From the NCBI GenBank assembly GCA_002633005.1, contig NMRA01000269.1:203070-267069 (forward strand): DNA of 64,000 nt. The letters are read 5' to 3'. Shown here piece after piece: positions 37,409-48,374 of this stretch. The number at the start of each line of letters is the position of its first letter. Position 1 is the stretch's first letter. The stretch comes from Phoronis australis (lineage: Eukaryota; Phoronida; Phoronidae). The notes below the pieces were generated by a model, which saw only the letters and a program-made list of their open reading frames with translations, searched no databases and was not told the origin of the DNA. The translations under genes and the position numbers were made by a program.

Positions 37409-40400
37409 GGTAAATTTACATCGTTATTTTTCCATATTTCATTTTGAAATATTCAACACGAGGCTCATTTCATGTCAACAGGGCAGACGATTATAGCCAC
37501 CATTTTTAAAGGGATCTTAACTCAACTGTGTGGATTTCGGCCAACACTGATTTGGAAAGACTACGCTTTCTGAGTGGCTTCATGAGGAAGGTAAAAACAT
37601 TTTACCCTCTTACCACAGGACTATACAGTAGACATTATCAAAATTGTAACAATAATTCGCTATGTCAAAACACATACAATATTCGTCGATTGAGGAAACT
37701 TTTTGCGGGAATATGTCCGCTACATAAAATGTTGATGGCTTTTGATGATCAATGATTATCGTTTGGTGTCTGGAGGTGCTGTGCACAAAATGTAGTAAAT
37801 CTTAGCCGGTTGCTTAAGCTTGAGATCAAAAATTAAGCCTGTCAAACGAAACCTGAATATTTCTTAACCATGATAACGTTGGTTTTAACTTTCCGTTGGG
37901 CTTGAAATATGGCCACCACCGGTCAAATTTTGCACCCCCCCCTCCTAAGATTTGCAAAGTCATTTTTGTCTAGTAAATTCTCTGGATGTTGCTTGCGGTA
38001 ATGGAAATGACAACTTAGTATAGTATGAAAATTTCCGAGGCCTATTTTTTGGTATAAGTGGTCTTGTTTAGATTTTGTTTCATCCGATAGCTAGCAGAAA
38101 TATGTAGTTTCAAGAAATAATCATGCCTGAGGAGGACGATTAATTTGTAAATCATGGTCTACCATTTAAAATGCTGTAGGCCTTAGAGACGAAAATCGTT
38201 TTTTAAAAAATGTAAAGAAATTTCAGCAGTTCACTATTTGTAACCAAAACTGCCTATATCTATTACACCGCTAGGATTAAAAATTAAAATATAGTTAGGG
38301 AGACGGGCAACCAGTTCCTTCAATCAGTCCTGAGTAACCCAACATACTCAGTGGCGGTGATTCAAAATAGCATGTAAAGAAGACAAATGATTGAAACGTT
38401 TGTTTATATTTTCCAGCTCGCCCTCTCCATTTTCCAGTAAAAAACGACATTTTCATAGCCGTGTCTTGCTCCTCGATGCTGGCAACATGCCTCCTCAGCC
38501 GATTATCTGAATTCAATGATCGTCTATAACACGAGCCGCTCATAAAATACAAGAATGGGGTTTTATTATCTCCCATGGGGTTAACCGGAAGATTAAGCTT
38601 ACATACTGCCAAGACTGGTCGACGTATTAATACGCCAGATTTTCACGCTGTTGTGCTCCGTCGTTAGTGAAGTTTGTGTCAACGCGACGTGATCGTTTTT
38701 TCATTACCCTATTACAAGGCATGCAGATGAACAGACAATCGCCTGCATTAACGTGATTAAAAAGGCACTAATTTAATTTTAGTTGATTAATTTTGGTTAA
38801 CATAATTACAAGTACAAAGTTGGTCCTAATCAGTTCTGACGAAAGATTAAATCTTTCTAATAACAACAAACTGACTGCCTAACAAAAAGTCTCCAAAAAC
38901 GACTTCCCTTGCTTTCAAATAATAGCCAGGAGATTTTGCGTAATCGCCAAAGGATTATTGGTGTTCGGACTAGGGATTTTAAGTTTGGAAACGCTAAGGT
39001 GTTTCCGTTTTAGAACGAGTAAAAGAAATTCGAATGAAATATACAAAACTATAACCAATCATTTATTTAAACTAATTTGTGTCTTTTCTAAACCGAAGTC
39101 AATCAAGTATACCAGCGAGTACATCCCAACAGGTTGTGTTTCATGTTTACTGATGTATTTATACTTGCTAATCAAAATTCCTCAACTCTTAAATTGTATA
39201 GTGTCAATCACGATACCTCTACATCTCTGCACGTGTTTCGTCAATCACAGTCTTATTAATCTGATTTACCAAACTTCTATATGCCAATTGATAGCTAAAG
39301 TACAAACCAAGAAATGGACACCAAATTGCAGACACGTGCAAGCAAGTTAATTACTACCGTGTTAGTTCATTTAATGTTTTTCTATTGTAGTATATCGGGT
39401 TAGGATAAAGTAATTCTTTACAATTACGTTAAACTGTCAATCAGGGCAAGATTTGCGCAGAATGAATACACGTGATCCGGGGCAGGTGACGCAGGGAGAG
39501 AATTATGGAGAAGGCAAAAGGAACTGTAAATTAACAAAAGGTAAAGAGGGGCGTCTAGATGCATATTGGTATAATTCGTTTTGCAAACTGGTATATTGAA
39601 CACGATATTGCGTAAAGCAAATCTACGAGGATTTTGTTGCATCAAAATCATTTACATTATTGATAAACGAACGGTTTTGCAAGTAACGCTGTCGTTTTGT
39701 TTTATACGCTAAAGAACCCGAGCAAGTGGGCACGTTGGCTCGACTATATGATGAGAAAAACGCTCGGCTGCAGATCAAAACGATTTACTCCGTCTTACCG
39801 TTTAGTTTATGTCATTGTGTCATTTTCGGCATCAGAAATTGCTTGCAACATAACATTGCCACTGTTGTTGAAAGTTGACAATTTTTGAGCCGAGGATTTC
39901 ACAAAAAACTGTTAACCCGAGCTTTGATTCGCCACTATGAGTTTGCTCTGATTTTCAAAAATGAACAGTCAGCAATCCGAGCTAAACTTGTGACACCTTC
40001 AAGAGTAAGGAAATAATACACAGTGAAAACTCTGCTGATGACGTCGTGCCCATGAGGCCAGTGACATCACCAACAGTTTATAGTAGGCAACATACTCTAA
40101 ACAGTCTGTTTATGTCACTGTTTTTAACTTTTATTTTGATGGTGCAATTTGTCCTAGAAAATTAAGGTACATTCAGTAGATTGTCACGTGATACAACGTA
40201 TTATAACTTTCAGTTTTGACTGTGTCCTCAAACACTCCTGTAAACAGTTGTATTTATAATTATGTCCATGTGCAGGCTGTGTAAAAGTCGAATTGAATTT
40301 GCTTTACGCTAACTGGTGGGAGTCACGGATTCTAATCTGATTTGGGGATACCCTCAACTTCACAGTGATCTCGTTAGCCGGTCTAAGAGATGTCACAAAT

Positions 40401-40759
40401 TCATTAATGATTGTACACCGCCTTAGATGAACCACTTTGCAAACAGATTACGAACCATGAACGGATAACGTAGTTAAGTTTCTTCAATAATTTTCATTAG
40501 AATCCCTTGCTGTTTGACGCCCACTTCTTGCCGAGTTGAAGACCGAAGTTTTGCACAACATACATTGTTGCGGTAAACATGTTTGTAAATGTTTTGTATT
40601 GTTTCTTCGTATTTCTATAGCCACCATGTAGATCATTTTTCATTTTCTCGTAGGTTGTCCATGACGACGCAGTGCAGTTAACATCCTTGATCATTCAACA
40701 TGCTTTCAAATCTTCTAAATGCTCTCCTCCGATATCTTCCTTTCGACAGCAAAAGTATA

Positions 40760-41215
40760 TATTTTCTGAAAGTAGAAATTCCGTAGAATTTAATTTTTGA
40801 CTTTGCACCAATTTGCCATTGATTAGGTCACGTGACTGCGATCTTGGTAAAGTTTAGTAAAACAGAGAGCTACATTCACAGCAAAACAACAGGATCGATA
40901 GCTTGAGCAAATTTCGTATGATATTAATGTTCATGATAAAACCTCAAAAATTCGGTTACAGTTTTCCAATTTATCGTTTCATTTTAGTTTCCTACAACTT
41001 TAAAGTTTGAAAAACATTGTGTCCTATTTTGATAGCCACTCATGGAAAAGTGAAACATTTTAGAAAGAATGTTCCTATAGTATTTCCGAGAACAGTAAAT
41101 AAAGCACAGCGCATGAAGGTTTCGTATGAATCCGATCAGCCATTTCTGAGATATGGCGTTGCGATGTTGACCGAAATTGGACATGTTTCTAAGGTCCTCC
41201 ATAACGTGCAACACG
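40760..41215 (+). repeat. Dispersed repeat family C, copy 1
   Basis: Diverged copy of the sequence also at 59562-60035 and partly at 50281-50600. Shared blocks include ATTTTCTGAAA, AGTAGAAA, TTGACTTT, TTTGTTTGAT-like and GGTCCTCCATAACGT-like strings in the same order. Confidence 0.6.
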
Positions 41216-41884
41216 TGTAGACTGTGTGATTGTCTTACTGGCTTATCTTCTAAAACAGAGGCCGCAAATTAACGCACTAAAAAGTCCAAAAACTGAAATA
41301 TTTGCGATTCGTTGTTTTTATTTTAATATTTTCTCTGTCAAATTTACCATCAAAGAATGTTTTCAAAACAATACTCATTAGAGAACTTCCACTTGACTAA
41401 GCTGATCATCACAGTATCAATCGGGACTGCAATTTAATTCAATTTAGTTATAAATGAACAATTAGGAGACTGAGTCTAGTCCACCAATCTGTGTGATGAA
41501 GACGGGTAATCTGCACTACAGTCGTGGTGTTGGCCCCTCGGGGAAATGCTCGCCAGATATAATTGAATTAGTAGCAATTTCACCGATGAGTGAAATGCTA
41601 AAAAGCGAATTGGTTCCGAAGCCAAGAGATTAATCAATAACGTATTACAATTTGTAATTTAGCACAGTCAGGTCCATTGCTCCTGAGCGATTTTGAGAAG
41701 GAATTCCAGAGAGATGTGCGCAAAAGTCAGAGTTGGTAGCATGGCTAATGTTCTCGATCCCGGTAATGTCTCAAAAAGTTGCCACACGCAGTTGAAATGT
41801 TCATGAAGAGCCAGAGAAAGATAACAATTACGGGAAATAAACGCGTGCGAACATTGATAATTTACGGTGTGCTTAACACGTCAG
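41176..41884 (+). repeat. 709-base duplication ending at an N, copy 1
   Basis: From ATTGGACATGTTTCTAAGG to CTTAACACGTCAG, ending at the N at 41885. Nearly identical to 42044-42752. Confidence 0.85.
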
Positions 41885-42043
41885 NTCGAACTAAACGGCT
41901 TAAAACTCGAAGAAAATAACAGAATAATCTCTGCTACCGTATTGGGCAAATGGCCAAACGACAAGCTATTGCCCCACTTCCCGTGACATCACAGTTGAGT
42001 CTCACATAATCTCGCGTTATTGTTATAAACTCGCAAAAGGACT

Positions 42044-42752
42044 ATTGGACATGTTTCTAAGGTCCTCCATAACGTGCAACACGTGTAGACTGTGTGATTG
42101 TCTTACTGGCTTATCTTCTAAAACAGAGGCCGCAAATTAACGCACTAAAATGTCTAAAAACTGAAATATTTGCGATTCGTTGTTTTTATTTTGATATTTT
42201 CTCTGTCAAATTTACCATCAAAGAATGTTTTCAAAACAATACTCATTAGAGAACTTCCACTTGACTAAGCTGATCATCACAGTATCAATCGGGACTGCAA
42301 TTTAATTCAATTTAGTTATAAATGAACAATTAGGAGCCTGAGTCTAGTCCACCAATCTGTGTGATGAAGACGGGTAATCTGCACTACAGTCGTGGTGTTG
42401 GCCCCTCGGGGAAATGCTCGCCAGATATAATTGAATTAGTAGCAATTTCACCGATGAGTGAAATGCTAAAAAGCGAATTGGTTCCGAAGCCAAGAGATTA
42501 ATCAATAACGTATTACAATTTGTAATTTAGCACAGTCAGGTCCATTGCTCCTGAGCGATTTTGAGAAGGAATTCCAGAGAGATGTGCGCAAAAGTCAGAG
42601 TTGGTAGCATGGCTAATGTTCTCGATCCCGGTAATGTCTCAAAAAGTTGCCACACGCAGTTGAAATGTTCATGAAGAGCCAGAGAAAGATAACAATTACG
42701 GGAAATAAACGCGTGCGAACATTGATAATTTACGGTGTGCTTAACACGTCAG
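42044..42752 (+). repeat. 709-base duplication, copy 2
   Basis: Same start and end strings as copy 1 at a constant offset of 868. Between the N and this copy stand 158 bases (41886-42043) that are not repeated. Confidence 0.85.
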
Positions 42753-43429
42753 ACTCGTCAAATTTCTCAGAATAAAAAGTAAAATACAATACGTCCGAAA
42801 AATGTACTCATATTCCAGTACAACGCCGGAAGCTCAAATTCATTTCCTGTGGATGAGACCGCACAACTGGGCCTATCATAGAGATATATAGGTTATCCCA
42901 CATACACGGGAATACTACTGTCATATCCTATCAAGAATTCGCTTCATCTGGAAATGTCCCAGATGTTATTCGTATTTCCACACATATGGGATAAAGAGAC
43001 ACACACATATATATATAGAGTCTCCATGTCTATGGAGCCTCCTGTGTACTTTGCTGTGAACGTAGGCTCGTAAGCCGTCACGTGCTTTGTATGCACGGAA
43101 ATGGCAGACAACGAAAATTTATTGCGCACTGGAAACTCAAAAACGTCAAGGAAGTGCAGACTGAGGCAATTAATCTTCTCCCCAAGTTAATAAACAGTGC
43201 ATTTATTTTGGTTTGTAGACGCAATTCCTTTTTCATCACCTCCTTATGAATTTAACCCAGTAATCTTGTTTCTTAGACAATAAACGACGCAGTTAATGTC
43301 ATTTGTAGTGTGAGTACATTTTGGGAAACCCTGTATTTTAATTGAGCAATGCAATAATGTAACTTTAAGAACTCTTGGTACGCATTGCACTGTCTCTTTC
43401 CCTTAGAGAAAACAATCCATCACAAGTAT

Positions 43430-43532
43430 TGTTTTATTATTACTATTATTATTATTGCTATTGTTGTAGTTGTTGTTATTATTGTTGTTGTTGTTGTGGT
43501 GGTTGTTATTGTCATTATTATTATTATTATGT
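43430..43532. repeat. ATT/GTT trinucleotide microsatellite
   Basis: Interrupted runs of TTA, TTG and TGG units. Confidence 0.8.
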
Positions 43533-43692
43533 TATAGTCGCATCTTTGGTTCTCTTGTAGTGTCCACACGAAGTGTAAAACAACATATAGCTAGCAATAA
43601 AACAACATTTGCTCAGTATCTGTTGAAACTTTGACTGCTGTTACGCTTGAATAACACCAGACATTGCTAGGTACTTTTAACACAGGAACACA

Positions 43693-43759
43693 GAGTGAGG
43701 GCAGTGAGAGTGGGGGGAGAGGGGGAGGGAGGGGAGAGAGGAGGGGAGAGGGAGAGAGG
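43693..43759. repeat. GA-rich polypurine tract
   Basis: Nearly pure purine on the plus strand, made of GGGAGAGG-like units; mirror symmetry could allow a triplex structure. Confidence 0.75.
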
Positions 43760-43913
43760 TAATACGTTTATTAACTAATATAACAATTACTGAAATACAA
43801 TAAAAACACAGCTGTATATAAAAATATATATAATGCTGATATTAATTATTCTTAAAATAACCATGTAGTATGACAACTTGTATTGACAATGATGGTGATA
43901 ACTGCAACAGCAA

Positions 43914-43933
43914 TCATAATAATAATGATGATG

Positions 43934-43973
<40 letters not shown>

Positions 43974-43980
43974 TAATAAC
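43914..43980. repeat. AAT/GAT trinucleotide microsatellite
   Basis: Runs of GAT, then TAATGA, then AAT units. Confidence 0.8.
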
Positions 43981-44827
43981 GATATTAAAACGATAATTAT
44001 TGTGACAATTTTAAAAACGTTGGTGGTTATCAAAATCATTATCGACTAATTATTGATTGAAAATACATCCTACAACATTTGCCTCGCTAACAGTTAGTAG
44101 ATTTCGTTTTGTAGAACTTGAAGGGTTTTTTAACCTTAATAGGTGGCGGCACTTGCAGAGGTACCTTCACACAGGCAGCACTTACCGCCAACACAGACAG
44201 ATGGCGGACTTGAATGCTATACCGTCACTGTTGGCATGCTCCAAACAATGGTTCAAGAACAGCATCGCTTATGCCATAGGAGGACCGAGCTTTTCGGAAA
44301 CTTTACTCTTGTCCACTTTGATAACCTAGCGCTAGGACACTGAGATTTCGAGGTTAAAAGTAACATTGCAGGTGATACATACTTTTAAAACGTTTATAAA
44401 GTCTCCTTCTGTCACAAAAACACCTTTTGATTGATACCACTTACCGTTATGAAATCGTTTTCAAATTGTTCCTTAGTTAAAATAAGCGTGGTTTTTAAAG
44501 CTTGGGAAGATCTGGCATTTCGCCCTTGCTTGAGATAACTATGCTCTGCGATTAGACTTGTCACGGCGTGTCATTATATTTGCCGAGCATTGTCTCGAGC
44601 AATAACGAGCTGTCAGTTCTTTACAAGACCAAAAATGACTTGGCATTTGATTAAGGAACAAGTTGACTCGAGTTTTACAGTAGTAAGTGATCTTAATCAA
44701 AAGCCAGTTTTCCTTGTGGAAAGGCAGGCTTATATAGCTGTAAAAATTGAAACAGAAAACCCCTACTGATATTTCAAATGCTCAATGGCACTTATACGTC
44801 TGTTACATTTTACGTCAATGTTACATT

Positions 44828-45413
44828 TTACGTTGCTAGGCCTTTCCTAAAATGTAACAAATTGTTACATTTTATGTAACTGTTACATTTTGCGTCGAAT
44901 GTATATGCGAAAAATGTAACATTGTTACATTTTACGAAAGCGACGTCATATTTCATGAGTTTGCATGGTACTTGTCACACGGAAGGAAACGGTTTACGCA
45001 CTTAACGGCTTTTGCTTGAATGAAACTTTATAAAATATGGCAGCTCGAATTTATAGATGTGTTTCTATGTGCTTTCCATTGTTTTTTTTGCATGTATAGT
45101 TTCTTAGTTTTGTCAAAAATGTACCCCGCGCAGTCTCAACTCCAGACGAAAGGAGTTTCCACGATCAGGTAACAAGTTTAAATGGGTAGGTATCCAAATT
45201 TTCGTTCGGCACCTCTCGTCCAAGAATACTTGAGTACTCCCGGCCGTGTCAGGCACCATTTGTTTGTGATTTTTGTCATTTAGTTTGTGATATGACCTTA
45301 GTTTTGTAAAATGTAACAATGGTACATTTCTGGCATGCGCATTCGACGTAAAATGCAACAATTAGGTAAAATGTAACAACTTGTTGCATTTTAGGAGAGG
45401 CTTAGCAACGTAA
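44828..45413. mobile_element. Foldback DNA element with about 115-base imperfect terminal inverted repeats
   Basis: The left end reads TTACGTTGCTAGGCCT and the right end, reversed, TTACGTTGCTAAGCCT. Both arms then carry matching TGTTACATTTTA blocks, the string CGTCGAATG and ATTGTTACATTTTAC over about 115 bases. The middle (about 360 bases) is unrelated and holds an open frame of 82 codons on the minus strand (45361-45113) of unknown nature. One extra TGTTACATTTTACG unit stands just left of the element. Confidence 0.75.
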
Positions 45414-46188
45414 TTTTTTTGTCTTGATAGTGCTGAAGATACAAAAAAACAACGGATTTTTGTTTCATAGTTCTGATCAAAGCTAATAACTCCAAGAAGT
45501 TTATCTCATTCAACAAAAATCCACTAAAGATGCGTTTTTCGGCCATAGAAATGATAATGTACCATTAAAAGAGCACTTGCGTTTGATCACATCTAGCGGC
45601 TTGATTTGTAAGGGTTGGACAACTCTGTCAAAACCAAATCGGACAATTTTTCATATTTGGTCAGTGTTCAGCAGCTCATCAACAACTAACGATAATCGGA
45701 CATTAAGGGGCACTGGTGTACTTTATTGCCACAAACTGTGCCTGATACGCGCGAATACGCGAGATTAGCATTGGCATTCTCGTTCAAAACATTTTTATCA
45801 ACCATTACGTCAGCTGTCCATTGTCTTTAAGAAATAAAAACTTAACATTTACATGTATTATAAGTGGCGGTTGCTACCTCGCAAAGAAAGTGTGCATTGA
45901 ATATCAAAACAGTTATTGTAATTCGTGACATTTCATTGTAATAAATCAGTTACGTTTGAACAGTAGCTTCCGATAAATCATCATTGCAGGTTGCATTGTC
46001 TGTGAAATTATATTATTTCCATAACTGCTACAGCCGAGTATTAAAGTTCCCTCACCAATCCTGATTGGCACCATGATGACAATCCAAGGGCATAGAGACA
46101 TTTCGTTTTAAACTCAAAAACTGCTCTCTCGGGTTTATCAACGTTTATGTAAGCAATTTATGGTAAACCGTAAAAAACTCTGATATTA

Positions 46189-46850
46189 GAGAGGTTTCGC
46201 AAAGCAACGTGAACGTGAATTGTCACGCATATATAATTCCGCGTTGTACATGCCATAGTTGGCTGTGACGTAATACGGATAGTGTTAGCGTATTTTCTAT
46301 TCAGGGAGATTTGCGTCGCGTTAAACCTGTGGCTCCTTGTTAATTCTTATTTGGCAAGACATCGAAACGATTCTATTTTGATAGAGTTCTCATTCTTTCT
46401 TCTTTGCTTCAGTATAAAATGAACATGATTCTTTTCATTGTATCCTTATTCTACCGGGGTTCGCTAGATATCATCGAACTAGAATGGATTTTTAACAGAT
46501 ATTATTGTGTGTTGTCAAACTTTTTACACGCTTAATTTACTGCTTGCATCTATTTATTTTAAATTGCAAATAAAATAAGAGTTGATTATTTTTCGCAGAG
46601 TTCGTCGAAACGGACTTTTTCACATTCAACATATATTTCTATCTTGGGTAATATCAAGATGTCTAGTTATCGTAGTTCATATTATGTACTGCTATAACTG
46701 GACATCCGGAGCTCAGTTATTCAGTTCACTTTCACGATTACGTAAAAGTTTAGCTGTTGCGAAACTCACTTTTGTTGCTGTAACGTGAATCGGCACGCGC
46801 AAATAAGTATGCGTCATAATTCACGTTCACGTCGCTTTGCGAAACATCTC
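46189..46850. mobile_element. Non-autonomous DNA transposon with about 43-base terminal inverted repeats and TATTA duplication
   Basis: The left end GAGAGGTTTCGCAAAGCAAC and the reversed right end GAGATGTTTCGCAAAGCGAC continue into ACGTGAACGTGAATT and ACGCATA. Flanking TATTA stands at 46184-46188 and 46851-46855. The 662-base body has no transposase. The superfamily is undecided; the duplication could also be read as a TA dinucleotide. Confidence 0.85.
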
Positions 46851-48374
46851 TATTATCTTCGGTTATGCCCATCCATTATTGGATTTGATTAATCAATTTT
46901 GGCGAAATCAAACTCAAGCGCTTGACTTTTGTGACATAATCGGTTATTTCTCGACTTAATCAATCATCTGACCATTACCTCAAACCAACATTGCATCAGG
47001 CTTTTGTTGTCGCACAGGTGATTTTGTGCAGAAGTAGTATATGCTACAGGCCCCGCGTTTTTTTGGAGCCCCAAGATCACAGCATTTTTAAAGGCACCAA
47101 TACCAAACGTGTGCATATTTCTACGCCTATACGGAAGCACTGACCTCAAGTGATGGAGCTCTATTTGGAAAGTCTGTCGTTGTGTAGGGGATCCTCCATT
47201 TTCAATGTGTTTGGGCTCAAGGGTGCGGGGCCCTATTGAGTAAGCGGTGTTCAAATAATTGAAGGTGTCTTTCTGCTGCTCAAAGTTTAAACTTGGCTAC
47301 AAAAAACACAGTCATTAAAAATCCAGAGACTCGCCGAGACGCCAGGCATTCCTTCATTTTTAACCATTCTTGAATTTACAGTTTGGGTTTTGTTGAAATG
47401 CGGAGCTGCAAAATCTGCAAAACATAAATTTGCGTAGAATTTGTATAGGGCTATTTGACAAAAATAACAGTTTTGATGTTATATTTGGTACATGCGAGGG
47501 GTTCCTAATTAGCGGTGAGAAAATAATTACGAAATCCTTCAATTTGATCAACAGCTATCGTTTCCCAGTGCCGAGATACACTGTCCCATCGTGTAGAAGC
47601 CGCCTCAATTGCTTTCTTTCTAAAAAGTGAAAATTACACCTAATTGGTTTCGCCTTGAGGTAATCGTTGTACGCCTTATTATTTAAGTGGGGGTCCCATG
47701 CTTCAGCTTAGGATACTGGGACGGCAGTAGCTTAATCTGGCACTGGTGTGACAGGAAAGTTTCTATTTATTATCCAGCAACCAAAATAAACTAAAAATTT
47801 CGCTACTTCTATAACCTGTTAATGGAAAAGGGGGGACGTTAAGAGAGCACCATCTACAATAAAAGTATTTGAAACATCAAGAATATTACATCGGCTCGGC
47901 TTTTCTGTGGTTCTTTTATATACTTTCGGATTTACAAAATGAATTTTTTTTGAAATACAGATAATATCAAAGACACGGTGACTGTGTGTGTGTAATAATA
48001 TCAATTTCTGTGCTTCGGCAAAAAATCCATTTCAGTATAATAGAGTTGGTTACTGACACTTTTTAAAAAATGGAATTGGAAAAACCATCCTTTCACGGAG
48101 GTTTTTTTGGAAAAGGCACTCTTTTGTAGAGAAAGTGGTGATGGAAAAAGTAACGTCCCGCCATATACCTCTTTTATGAGAACACCCTTGCTCCCCACGG
48201 CTTGGTTCACTGATCATCAGCCCAAAGCACAGTTGTAATCTTCTGTGTTTGGAGGTAAATTATGCAGTTCATTTCAAAACGTGTTTCGGGAAAGGGGAAA
48301 GGAAGGATTTGTTACCCTTTGAGAACGAGTGTATTTTCTTGCTTTTAGCCGTATAAACCTTACACATTGGAACT

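Larger units (their letters stand above)
35897..48374. other. Gene-poor region between Phox2 and UTP18
   Basis: About 12.5 kb. No coding exon was recognised in either strand; the longest open frame (38958-39350, 130 codons) is low-complexity and lacks family motifs. It should contain the Phox2 promoter near 36 kb and the UTP18 promoter near 48.3 kb. It holds two duplications near Ns, three microsatellites, two inverted-end elements and one family C repeat. Confidence 0.55.

Noticed and set aside
38958-39350. 130-codon plus-strand open frame
   Set aside because: Hydrophobic and low-information composition, no family motif, no splice or start context, in a long non-coding stretch.
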